Shown here in pieces: positions 22,473 to 28,246 of a stretch of DNA of 28,246 bases. This DNA is from VMEP01 sp964414265 (lineage in GTDB: Bacteria; Patescibacteriota; Minisyncoccia; Phycocordibacterales; VMEP01). The position numbers and the translations under genes are program-made. The notes under the pieces are model-generated. The model did no database searches and was not told the origin of the DNA. It worked only from the letters and a program-made list of their open reading frames with translations. The stretch's first letter is position 1. Every line of letters starts with the position of its first letter. The stretch is taken from NCBI GenBank assembly GCA_964414265.1, contig CAYPVT010000005.1, forward strand, positions 1-28,246, given 5' to 3'.

Positions 22473-22727
22473 ATGAAAAAGCTCTTTGGTAGACTCTTCC
22501 AATTCCTGTGCAAACAGGGAGTAATCGAACCGATGTTTGATGAACAGTACCCCACCCTCGACAAGGCTTGGGTGGCAGAGATAAGGAAACTCGCCGACGG
22601 ACACGTAAATCAGCGTTTCCTGACATGTGAGAAGCTGTCGGTTTTTCCACGATACAAAATCCACCCAATAAAAGGGGTGGTGCTTCTGTTCCAGTACTTG
22701 CGACAGACCGCAATACGCAGTACATAG
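22473..22727 (+). CDS. Small orphan protein, 84 residues, strong Shine-Dalgarno
   Basis: The ATG at 22473 is preceded by TGGAGATAGCC, a good Shine-Dalgarno. A TATGCT (22433-22438), also the -10 of the 18014 gene, lies upstream but has no clear -35. The protein begins MKKLFGRLFQFLCKQGVIEP, an amphipathic basic helix, and continues with a polar region containing LDKAWVAEIRKLADGHVNQR. The end (HPIKGVVLLFQYLRQTAIRS) is moderately hydrophobic. GC is higher than in the adjacent genes. I do not recognise it. It converges on the 66-residue membrane protein and shares a terminator with it. Confidence 0.68.
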   Translation: MKKLFGRLFQFLCKQGVIEPMFDEQYPTLDKAWVAEIRKLADGHVNQRFLTCEKLSVFPRYKIHPIKGVVLLFQYLRQTAIRST

Positions 22728-22749
22728 CTTTCGTAAAGCACCAAATGAC

Positions 22750-22773
22750 AAAGCCCGCGGTAACGCGGGCTTT
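22750..22773. terminator. Bidirectional terminator between two small convergent genes
   Basis: AAAGCCCGCG and CGCGGGCTTT form a perfect 10-bp stem with a GTAA tetraloop. T-rich sequence follows on both strands (TTTCGTTT on plus, TTTGTCATTT on minus). Confidence 0.88.
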
Positions 22774-22792
22774 CGTTTGGGTGGACGACCGA

Positions 22793-22993
22793 TCAACGGG
22801 GAAAAAGGATTTCCCAGATGTCTTTGTAGGTCTCGACAATCTTGTCGTGAATCCCGAACGGGTCTTCGTAGAGGACGAACGTCATCAGAATCGCCCCAGC
22901 GATGAGGAAAATCATCAGGATTTCGAGACGCTTCTCTTCTCTCCTGCTTTCAGTTTTCCAGGTTTCTTCCCCGGGATACATGTCCGTTTCCAT
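22793..22993 (-). CDS. Small single-pass membrane protein, 66 residues
   Basis: The ATG at 22993 is preceded by TGGAGGGAAT, a strong Shine-Dalgarno. The protein has a charged N-terminus (METDMYPGEETWKTESRREE), one membrane segment at about residues 25-42 (ILMIFLIAGAILMTFVLY), and a soluble tail ending DIWEILFPR. The charge pattern suggests the basic N-terminal side stays inside. TTGACT (23087-23082), 17 bases, and TAAAGT (23064-23059) form a plausible promoter. It has no recognised family. It sits between murF and the shared terminator, in the place where further division genes would normally continue. Confidence 0.65.
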   Translation of the reverse strand: METDMYPGEETWKTESRREEKRLEILMIFLIAGAILMTFVLYEDPFGIHDKIVETYKDIWEILFPR

Positions 22994-23058
22994 ATTCCCT
23001 CCAGATTATCTATGCCACTTGAGCCAATCTCAAATAGCTGGAACTTTTTACTTCCGTT

Positions 23059-23087
23059 ACTTTACAATGCTAAATACTAGGAGTCAA
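23059..23087 (-). promoter_or_regulatory. Candidate promoter of the 66-residue membrane protein
   Basis: Minus strand TTGACT (23087-23082), a 17-base spacer and TAAAGT (23064-23059). The predicted leader is about 59 bases. A G/C hairpin GCCCC/GGGGC at 23115-23126 lies between it and the murF stop but lacks a T-run. Confidence 0.5.
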
Positions 23088-23156
23088 CGCTTCCCCTCCC
23101 AATCAGAAGTTACCGCCCCAAGGGGCTCCCGCACTCACCTTCTAGTAAGGGAGATT

Positions 23157-24467
23157 CTAACGGGAGGTCCACTCTTCTTCTTGTCTTACAAGAAGTTCTT
23201 TAGCTTTTTCTGGGTTTGCCATTACTTCAAGAACAGCGCGTTCCATTCTCATTCCTTGTGAACCCTTAAAGAGCGCTATGTCCCCTTCTTTTATTTTTTG
23301 TTCCAAAAATTTACCAGCTTCTTTAGAATCTTCAAATTGAAAAATTTTCTTTTCTGATAGCCCAGCTATAAGCGCGCCTTCGGCGATATGTCTTGCGCGA
23401 ATTCCAACAGTAATGACCATATCGCAAATCTTGCCCGCAATTTCACCCATTCGACGATGTTCCACGCTCGCGTGTTTACCAAGCTCAAGCATATCTCCCA
23501 AAACTGCAATCTTTTTTGCTTTTCCTTCTAATTTAGAAAGTGTTTCAAGCGCTGATTCCATCGCAACTGGCGATGCGTTGTACGTATCATCAATAATAAT
23601 ACTTCCCTTCACTCCTTTAATTAGTCTCAAGCGTCCTGGCGCCATTTCGTATGTGTGAAGCGCTTCCGCTGCGCGAACCATATTCAATTCACAAACGTCG
23701 GCAACCGCAAGAGCAGAAAGCGCCGCGTAAATATGATTCATCCCAAAACCCCCAGAAAGGTGCACTGGGATACTTGCCCGCTTTGAATCAACACGAAATG
23801 TTATACCAAGTGGATACCCGTCATTTTCATCTTTTTTGTATTCAATATTTTCATATGAAGCCACGAGTGTCGCATCTTTACCAAAACCATAGCTCTCCGT
23901 TCGGTTTTTTATTTTTTCTTTAAGTGACATCACGTCCTCATCATCCGCGTTTAAAATAATCGTTCCGTTTTTTGACACAGCATGCGCAAGCTCCCCTTTT
24001 TCAGCTTTAACGGCCTCAGGTGACTCAAAAAACTCCACGTGTGCCGGCACTTTGCTCAAACGGGTAATGATACCTATGTCTGGTTTAATCCATGAGGTAG
24101 TTTTTTTAATATCTCCTGGGCGGTCAGCGCCAACTTCAAGAACAAGCCACTCTGGATATTGTTTTGTTTGAATCAAAAGCGAAATACCATCGAGGAAATT
24201 TTTAACCCACATAAGTGGATTATTCCAAGCATTAGGACAACCAATTATCGTGAGCGGTATTCCTATTTCACCATTAAAACTTTTTTCACTTTTTCGAGTC
24301 GCGTAAAAATGAGACAAAACTGCATAGACCGCATCTTTAGACGAAGTCTTTCCAACGGTGCCGGTAATCGCCACAATTCGTGGTTTATATTTTTTTAAAA
24401 TAAGTCGCGCTTCTAGTGTTAGAACCGCGATTGTTATTTTCTTTAAAAGTGTCTTTAAAAACTTCAT
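23157..24467 (-). CDS. murF: MurF-type Mur ligase (UDP-MurNAc-tripeptide D-Ala-D-Ala ligase)
   Basis: A 436-residue Mur ligase. After a basic, partly hydrophobic N-terminus (MKFLKTLLKKITIAVL) the ATPase domain begins at once: AITGTVGKTSSKD, with the P-loop at residues 36-42. LVLEVGADRPGDI, IILNADDEDV and IIDDTYNASPVAMESAL follow, then AVLGDMLELGKHA, the hallmark of MurF. The usual N-terminal UDP-substrate domain of about 80 residues is missing, as in CPR homologues I recall. It adds D-Ala-D-Ala to the peptidoglycan precursor in the cytoplasm. It follows ftsI by 14 bases in the division cluster and is the last gene of that cluster here. Confidence 0.9.
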   Translation of the reverse strand: MKFLKTLLKKITIAVLTLEARLILKKYKPRIVAITGTVGKTSSKDAVYAVLSHFYATRKSEKSFNGEIGIPLTIIGCPNAWNNPLMWVKNFLDGISLLIQTKQYPEWLVLEVGADRPGDIKKTTSWIKPDIGIITRLSKVPAHVEFFESPEAVKAEKGELAHAVSKNGTIILNADDEDVMSLKEKIKNRTESYGFGKDATLVASYENIEYKKDENDGYPLGITFRVDSKRASIPVHLSGGFGMNHIYAALSALAVADVCELNMVRAAEALHTYEMAPGRLRLIKGVKGSIIIDDTYNASPVAMESALETLSKLEGKAKKIAVLGDMLELGKHASVEHRRMGEIAGKICDMVITVGIRARHIAEGALIAGLSEKKIFQFEDSKEAGKFLEQKIKEGDIALFKGSQGMRMERAVLEVMANPEKAKELLVRQEEEWTSR

Positions 24468-24481
24468 GTTTATTTATTTTA

Positions 24482-26200
24482 CTACCTGTCGGGCGGAACC
24501 TCGTAATAACTTAAGAGGAATTTTGCCATATCCATAAACGGATAGGTTAAGGTGTGAGATGCGTACTTCTCTCCCTTTGGATTCTTGGTATAAATGAAAA
24601 TCAAAAACTTCGGATTGTATGCTGGAAAATAACCAAAAAACGAATGGAGGTACCTATCGTCATAGTAACCTTTGCCATTTGGAAGTGCAATTTGAGCCGT
24701 TCCAGTTTTCGCCGCGATACTATAGTGTGGCATTTTTACTGTCCCACCCAAAAGCGCTTTATCGACAACCTGCACCAACATTCTTGTTATCTCCTCCGAC
24801 GTTTCTTTTTTTATAACTTGAGCGCCGAGCGGAGCTTCAATTTTTTTATTAATTCCACCCTTATATTCTACTTCTGAAACAAGGTGTGGGGTAACTATAT
24901 ATCCGCCGTTTCCTAAAATCGCGAGTGCTCGAATCGTGCTGATTGGAGTCATAGCAATTCCTTGCCCGAAAGATGCATTGGCAAATTCAATATCGCGATT
25001 GGTATTTAAGTTCGAAATGAGATTTCTACCTTCATTTGGTAAATCAATGCCAGTTTTCTCCCCAAAACCAAAAGATAAGAAATATTTCTTGAATTCATCT
25101 TTCCCCATTTTTTGCATCGCAAAAGCAACGCCAGTATTCAAAGACTCGTCTAGTACATGTTGCATGGTTGTAATCCCGCGTCCCTTCTTATCGTAGTTGT
25201 AGATTGTGTACCCATTGAAAGTAAGCGACCCTGTGTCGTTGTATGTTGTACTTGCTTTAACCGCCCCATTATCAAGCGCGGCCGCCATTGTGAGCGCTTT
25301 AACGGTCGAGCCCATTTCGTAAACATTTTCAACTAATGGGTTAGAAAAAAGCGCCACATTTTCTACTTCTTGAAATTTATTCAAATCAAAACCAGGTGTC
25401 ACTTCAATAGCGTAAATACTTCCATCCATCGGATTAATAATTATTGCTCCAGTTTCTTCTGAAGAATATTTTTCATTTATACCCTTAACCATTTTTTGAA
25501 GATAACTTTGAACAGACGGCTCTATTGTTAATATCAAATCACCTTCTTTGTTTATCGCGTCGCTTGATAAAGTGCTTCTCAAACTAGAAAATACTTCAGC
25601 AAAAAAATTAACATAAAGACCATTCTTCCCTCTTTCAAGAACATTATTATATTGTCTTTCTATTCCATATCGTCCAGCAATAATATCGCCTTTATATGCG
25701 GTAAAACCAATTACTTGAGCTGACATCGTGCCCGCTGGATAAAATCTCCACTTTTCTTTATAAACTGAAACGCCAGGAATTTCTAACGCGCTTATCACAT
25801 CAACATCCTCGCGAGAAACTCTATGCGCAATTTCTTCATATGGGTCTTTTTCTTTTGAAACTTTTTTCATAAAAATATCGTGGTCAAGATCTTTGATGTG
25901 TTTTTCTAGTTTCAAATAAGTGTCTTCTTTGTCGGTAATTTTTTGAGGATTTACCGCAATAATATAGCCAGACCTTAAGCCAGCGGCGGAGATAAGATTT
26001 CCACTTCGTTCTTTAAAAAAAATAGAGCCACGGTCAAAAATTGAACCACGTGGGGTTGCATACTGACGATCAGCTATCTCGCTATAGTAAGAACCATTAA
26101 CAATCTGCACAAAAAAAAGCTTAATAATTATTAAGCAGACACAAGCCGCTAAAAATAGCGAAATTACCCTGATTCTACCTATTGGATTAACGTGAACCAT
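24482..26200 (-). CDS. ftsI: FtsI/PBP2-type peptidoglycan transpeptidase (class B PBP)
   Basis: A 572-residue class B penicillin-binding protein. One N-terminal membrane helix lies at about 12-30. The pedestal domain contains RGSIFDRGS and RFYPAGTMSAQVIGF. The transpeptidase domain has STVK at 298-301 (catalytic Ser298), SLN at 353-355, and KTG at 498-500 in SIAAKTGTAQIA. It crosslinks septal peptidoglycan outside the membrane. There are no PASTA repeats at the C-terminus. Its start overlaps the FtsL-like gene by 14 bases. The position between ftsL-like and murF matches the conserved cluster order and supports FtsI over other class B PBPs. Confidence 0.94.
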   Translation of the reverse strand: MVHVNPIGRIRVISLFLAACVCLIIIKLFFVQIVNGSYYSEIADRQYATPRGSIFDRGSIFFKERSGNLISAAGLRSGYIIAVNPQKITDKEDTYLKLEKHIKDLDHDIFMKKVSKEKDPYEEIAHRVSREDVDVISALEIPGVSVYKEKWRFYPAGTMSAQVIGFTAYKGDIIAGRYGIERQYNNVLERGKNGLYVNFFAEVFSSLRSTLSSDAINKEGDLILTIEPSVQSYLQKMVKGINEKYSSEETGAIIINPMDGSIYAIEVTPGFDLNKFQEVENVALFSNPLVENVYEMGSTVKALTMAAALDNGAVKASTTYNDTGSLTFNGYTIYNYDKKGRGITTMQHVLDESLNTGVAFAMQKMGKDEFKKYFLSFGFGEKTGIDLPNEGRNLISNLNTNRDIEFANASFGQGIAMTPISTIRALAILGNGGYIVTPHLVSEVEYKGGINKKIEAPLGAQVIKKETSEEITRMLVQVVDKALLGGTVKMPHYSIAAKTGTAQIALPNGKGYYDDRYLHSFFGYFPAYNPKFLIFIYTKNPKGEKYASHTLTYPFMDMAKFLLSYYEVPPDR

Positions 26201-26537
26201 TTCCCAATGTTAGGCCTTTTGCAGAGGCGTTTTTTGAGACAAAAACAGCCTTATTAGCCTCTTCGTAGCCCATAGAACGAGCCAAATCAAGGGAAATAGA
26301 GTTCCCTGTGGCCAAATACTCAATTTCAAGCTCACTTAGGTTTGATTTAACAACCCTGAGTTCGTTTTCTACGTTTGCCCTTCCAGCAACATTAAAGACT
26401 GTACTAGCCACAAAATAGAAGTATAAAGCCATGGATAGAGCCAAAGCGCCCAACACCAAATGCATATAAAAAGGATCAACGTCACCCCAGATTAAGGTGG
26501 CGCTTCTTGTATTTAATTTTGAAATATTTTTTTTCAT
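26187..26537 (-). CDS. ftsL: FtsL-like cell division protein
   Basis: A 116-residue bitopic protein. It has a short polar N-terminus, one membrane helix (about 27-47, LVLGALALSMALYFYFVAST) and a short extracytoplasmic segment (ENELRVVKSNLSELEIEYLA) with heptad leucines. Sequence conservation in FtsL is low, so the call rests on size, topology and position between rsmH and ftsI. FtsL works with FtsB/DivIC to activate FtsWI at the septum. The 3' end overlaps ftsI and the start is six bases after rsmH. Confidence 0.8.
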   Translation of the reverse strand: MKKNISKLNTRSATLIWGDVDPFYMHLVLGALALSMALYFYFVASTVFNVAGRANVENELRVVKSNLSELEIEYLATGNSISLDLARSMGYEEANKAVFVSKNASAKGLTLGNGSR

Positions 26538-26543
26538 AAAGAA

Positions 26544-27506
26544 CTAAATTTTTTCTATGATTCTCAATTTGGCACTGCGGGATTTAGGGTTTTCGTGTGT
26601 TTCTTCTTCGCTTGCAATCAAAGGTCTTTTTGTAATAATTTTTGCAGTGCCCTCCTTTCCTTTTTCTTGAAAATATCTTTTTACAATTCTGTCTTCGATA
26701 CTATGAAATGAAATAATTGCCATTCGTCCGTGAGAATTAAGTGCGTCGAATGCTTTTGGTAAAGCTTCGGTGAGCGCCCCCGTCTCGTCGTTTACTGCCA
26801 TCCTAATTCCTTGAAAAGTGCGTGTTGCCGGATGAATCTTTTGCTTCTTTCTCGCAACATAAGGTATCGCCTCTTCAATAATCTTTGCTAATTGAAAAGT
26901 GGTTGTGATTGGTCCCAATTCCCTATTCTCAACAATTGCTTTGGCTATTCTTTTCGCAAATCTTTCTTCGCCGTACGAAGAGATGATGAGTGTGAGTGTT
27001 TCTTCGCTCCAAGTGTTAACCACTTCAAGCGCTGTCACCTCGTCTTCTTTTGGTTCTTCCGCGAAGGTCATTACCAACGGTTCTTCTTGTTTGAAAGTGA
27101 ACCCTCTTCCAGAAACTTCTATTTGCGGAGAACTCAACCCAAGATCAAATAATGCTGCGTCGATTTTTTCTACACCTGCTTCTTTTAGTACAGAGTCGAG
27201 ATTTCGAAAGTTTGTATTGAAAAATTTTATCTCGCCCTTAAAACCAAAATTAGAAAGTGTATCTTTTGCTCTCGTGATGGCTGCGCTATCAGCGTCAATG
27301 CCAATAATGGTGCCCTTATGCAGAACGCGGGTGGCAATCTCTTTGGTGTGACCACCAACGCCAAGTGTGGCATCAAGCGCGACAGCACCTTCTTTTAGAT
27401 TGAGACCTTCTATTGCTTCTTGTAAAAGAACTGATACATGCAAGCTTTTAGCTCCACCAGCTTCTAACTTGTTAAGTGAAATGCTTTTGATTATTTTCTT
27501 TTGCAT
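26544..27506 (-). CDS. rsmH: 16S rRNA (cytosine-1402-N4)-methyltransferase RsmH
   Basis: A 320-residue RsmH (MraW). HVSVLLQEAIEGL at 23-35 is the conserved opening. The SAM-binding motif DATLGVGGHT lies at 45-54. ALFDLGLSSPQIEVSGRGFTF and the near C-terminal HSIEDRIVKRYF and SRSAKLRIIEKI are family hallmarks. It methylates C1402 of 16S rRNA. The first 22 residues (MQKKIIKSISLNKLEAGGAK) are an extra N-terminal extension. It is second in the mraZ-led cluster, 45 bases after mraZ. Confidence 0.96.
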   Translation of the reverse strand: MQKKIIKSISLNKLEAGGAKSLHVSVLLQEAIEGLNLKEGAVALDATLGVGGHTKEIATRVLHKGTIIGIDADSAAITRAKDTLSNFGFKGEIKFFNTNFRNLDSVLKEAGVEKIDAALFDLGLSSPQIEVSGRGFTFKQEEPLVMTFAEEPKEDEVTALEVVNTWSEETLTLIISSYGEERFAKRIAKAIVENRELGPITTTFQLAKIIEEAIPYVARKKQKIHPATRTFQGIRMAVNDETGALTEALPKAFDALNSHGRMAIISFHSIEDRIVKRYFQEKGKEGTAKIITKRPLIASEEETHENPKSRSAKLRIIEKI

Positions 27507-27551
27507 TTTTTCTTACCTAATTAGCTGACAAGCTGTCTTTCTAAGAAACTG

Positions 27552-27986
27552 CTAAATCGCCCCTATCTCACCCAACTTCTCTGCTAACAAATCTGCCTGC
27601 TTACCGATATTCGCCTTATACTCGCTCCAAAGTTTTTCGTTCCAAATCTCGATGCGTCCATAAACGCCCGCGATGACGATTTTGCTCTTGAGCTCGGCAA
27701 AATCTTTCAGTGAGTCTGGTATCAAAACTCGACCCAATGAATCAACTTCTGCCTCATACGCACTTGAGAGCATAAAACGAGAGAAGCCACGCATATCACC
27801 TCGACCTAGAGGAAGCTCGGAAAGTTTCTCCGCGAGTTTTTCCCACTGAGGCATGGTGTAAACGAAAAGACATTTATCAAGCCCGTTCGTTATTACCACT
27901 TTCTTCCCCACTTCTCTTCTGAACTTAGCGGGCAAAGAAACTCTTTTTTTATCGTCCAATGTATGGACATATTCTCCTATAAGCAT
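27552..27986 (-). CDS. mraZ: Transcriptional regulator MraZ
   Basis: The ATG at 27986 gives 144 residues beginning MLIGEYVHTLDDKKRVSLPA, the normal MraZ N-terminus. A longer in-frame ORF from 28136 is rejected because the TATAAT promoter at 28100-28095 lies inside it. Two SpoVT/AbrB-like halves are visible: one around KRVSLPAKFR, the second around EAEVDSLGRVLIPDSLKDFA, each with the D-x-x-x-R turn. MraZ assembles into rings and binds direct repeats at its own promoter, controlling the division cluster. Five such repeats are present upstream. No clear Shine-Dalgarno sequence precedes this start. Confidence 0.95.
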   Translation of the reverse strand: MLIGEYVHTLDDKKRVSLPAKFRREVGKKVVITNGLDKCLFVYTMPQWEKLAEKLSELPLGRGDMRGFSRFMLSSAYEAEVDSLGRVLIPDSLKDFAELKSKIVIAGVYGRIEIWNEKLWSEYKANIGKQADLLAEKLGEIGAI

Positions 27987-28072
27987 GGCTTTTAATTTCG
28001 TACCCATCGTTTCTGTTAAATGGCTAAAAACAGAAGCGGTGTATGGGGCAAAATAGATTATCCAAAGATTTT

Positions 28073-28117
28073 CCACTTCATCCCACTGCATACCATTATA
28101 CCCCACCAATCTCCACT
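28073..28117 (-). promoter_or_regulatory. MraZ operator: five 10-base direct repeats around TATAAT
   Basis: On the minus strand the element RTGG (R is A or G) recurs with an exact 10-base period; on the plus strand CCA starts at 28073, 28083, 28093, 28103 and 28113 (offset included). Between the units lies a perfect TATAAT (28100-28095), so bound MraZ would cover the core promoter. Ten-base-spaced GTGG/TGGG repeats are the known MraZ target. The predicted transcript starts near 28088, leaving about 100 bases of leader before the mraZ ATG. Confidence 0.8.
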
Positions 28118-28128
28118 TCATAGCAAAG

Positions 28129-28137
28129 TTATCCACA
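28129..28137 (+). promoter_or_regulatory. Perfect DnaA-box match
   Basis: TTATCCACA matches the consensus DnaA box exactly. A near match TTATCCAAA is at 28058-28066 and TTTATCCAGA occurs on the minus strand near 28229-28220. The sites flank the mraZ promoter. A single perfect nonamer can occur by chance, so function is uncertain. Confidence 0.35.
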
Positions 28138-28217
28138 AAATTACCTATTTACCACACCAGAAAACAGCCTTATGTAAAAGGCAAGAGCCGTGGGTAATGT
28201 GTACACACATATGGCGG

Positions 28218-28238
28218 TTTCTGGATAAACTCCAGAAA
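28218..28238. repeat. Hairpin at the right edge
   Basis: TTTCTGGA and TCCAGAAA form a perfect 8-bp stem with loop TAAAC. The region 28137-28246 is otherwise without a gene that I can see; the hairpin may belong to a unit beyond the window. Confidence 0.5.
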
Positions 28239-28246
28239 TGGCAATA

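Noticed and set aside
22382..22839. Minus-strand ORFs of 60-135 codons opposite the 84-residue gene
   Set aside because: They run through the bidirectional terminator and the shared region and lack a ribosome binding site; the plus frame is better supported.
23115..23126. GCCCC/GGGGC hairpin as the murF terminator
   Set aside because: The loop is only two bases unless the stem is shortened, and no T-run follows on the minus strand.
27987..28136. N-terminal extension of mraZ to a 194-residue ORF
   Set aside because: The extra 50 codons contain the TATAAT and MraZ repeats, and the family N-terminus begins at MLIGEY.

Overview
The window looks like chromosomal DNA from a Candidate Phyla Radiation (Patescibacteria) bacterium, most likely a parcubacterial lineage. 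This is inference. The clues are a low-GC coding background, compact genes that often abut or overlap, ribosomal proteins bL27, bL9 and bL21 as separate small units, a MurF that lacks the usual N-terminal substrate domain, a CysRS with a lineage-type zinc loop, and many membrane or nuclease proteins of types common in that group. No rRNA gene, insertion sequence, transposase or CRISPR array was seen.

Layout. 1-306 is non-coding, with a short direct repeat. 307-5879 (minus) is an export operon: MacA-like adaptor, MacB/LolD-type ATPase, MacB-type permease, a secreted metzincin-type metalloprotease and a DUF2914 membrane protein. 6085-8518 holds a Cas4/RecB-like nuclease, a small membrane-anchored protein, rpmA and rplI. 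8546-9766 is a CtpA-type S41 protease. Divergent from it is a very GC-rich 51-codon ORF. 10353-14753 (plus) carries a CorA-like transporter with cysS, and then dnaB with recR. 14778-17386 (minus) carries rplU, rmuC and a second PD-(D/E)XK nuclease, with a strongly expressed-looking non-coding RNA (plus) between rplU and rmuC. 17450-17908 is a YqeY-like gene. 18464-21464 (minus) is a putative defence-type operon: an OLD-family ATPase/TOPRIM nuclease, an unrecognised 246-residue partner, and perhaps a 33-residue ORF. 21841-22993 contains small orphan genes around tRNA-Glu(CTC). 23157-27986 (minus) is the start of the division/cell-wall cluster: mraZ, rsmH, ftsL-like, ftsI, murF. The cluster stops after murF.

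Two expression styles can be read directly. Several housekeeping genes (rplU, corA, dnaB, ctpA, the 16.6 kb nuclease) have a -10-like box only 6-9 bases before the start codon and no Shine-Dalgarno sequence, which points to leaderless mRNAs. Six short genes of unknown function (9903, 18014, 18464, 21841, 22473, 22793) instead have strong Shine-Dalgarno sequences, most have their own plausible promoter and hairpin terminator, and several have higher GC than their neighbours. These self-contained small units, the standalone ncRNA at about 15236-15345 and the OLD-centred operon are the most likely places for undescribed biology.
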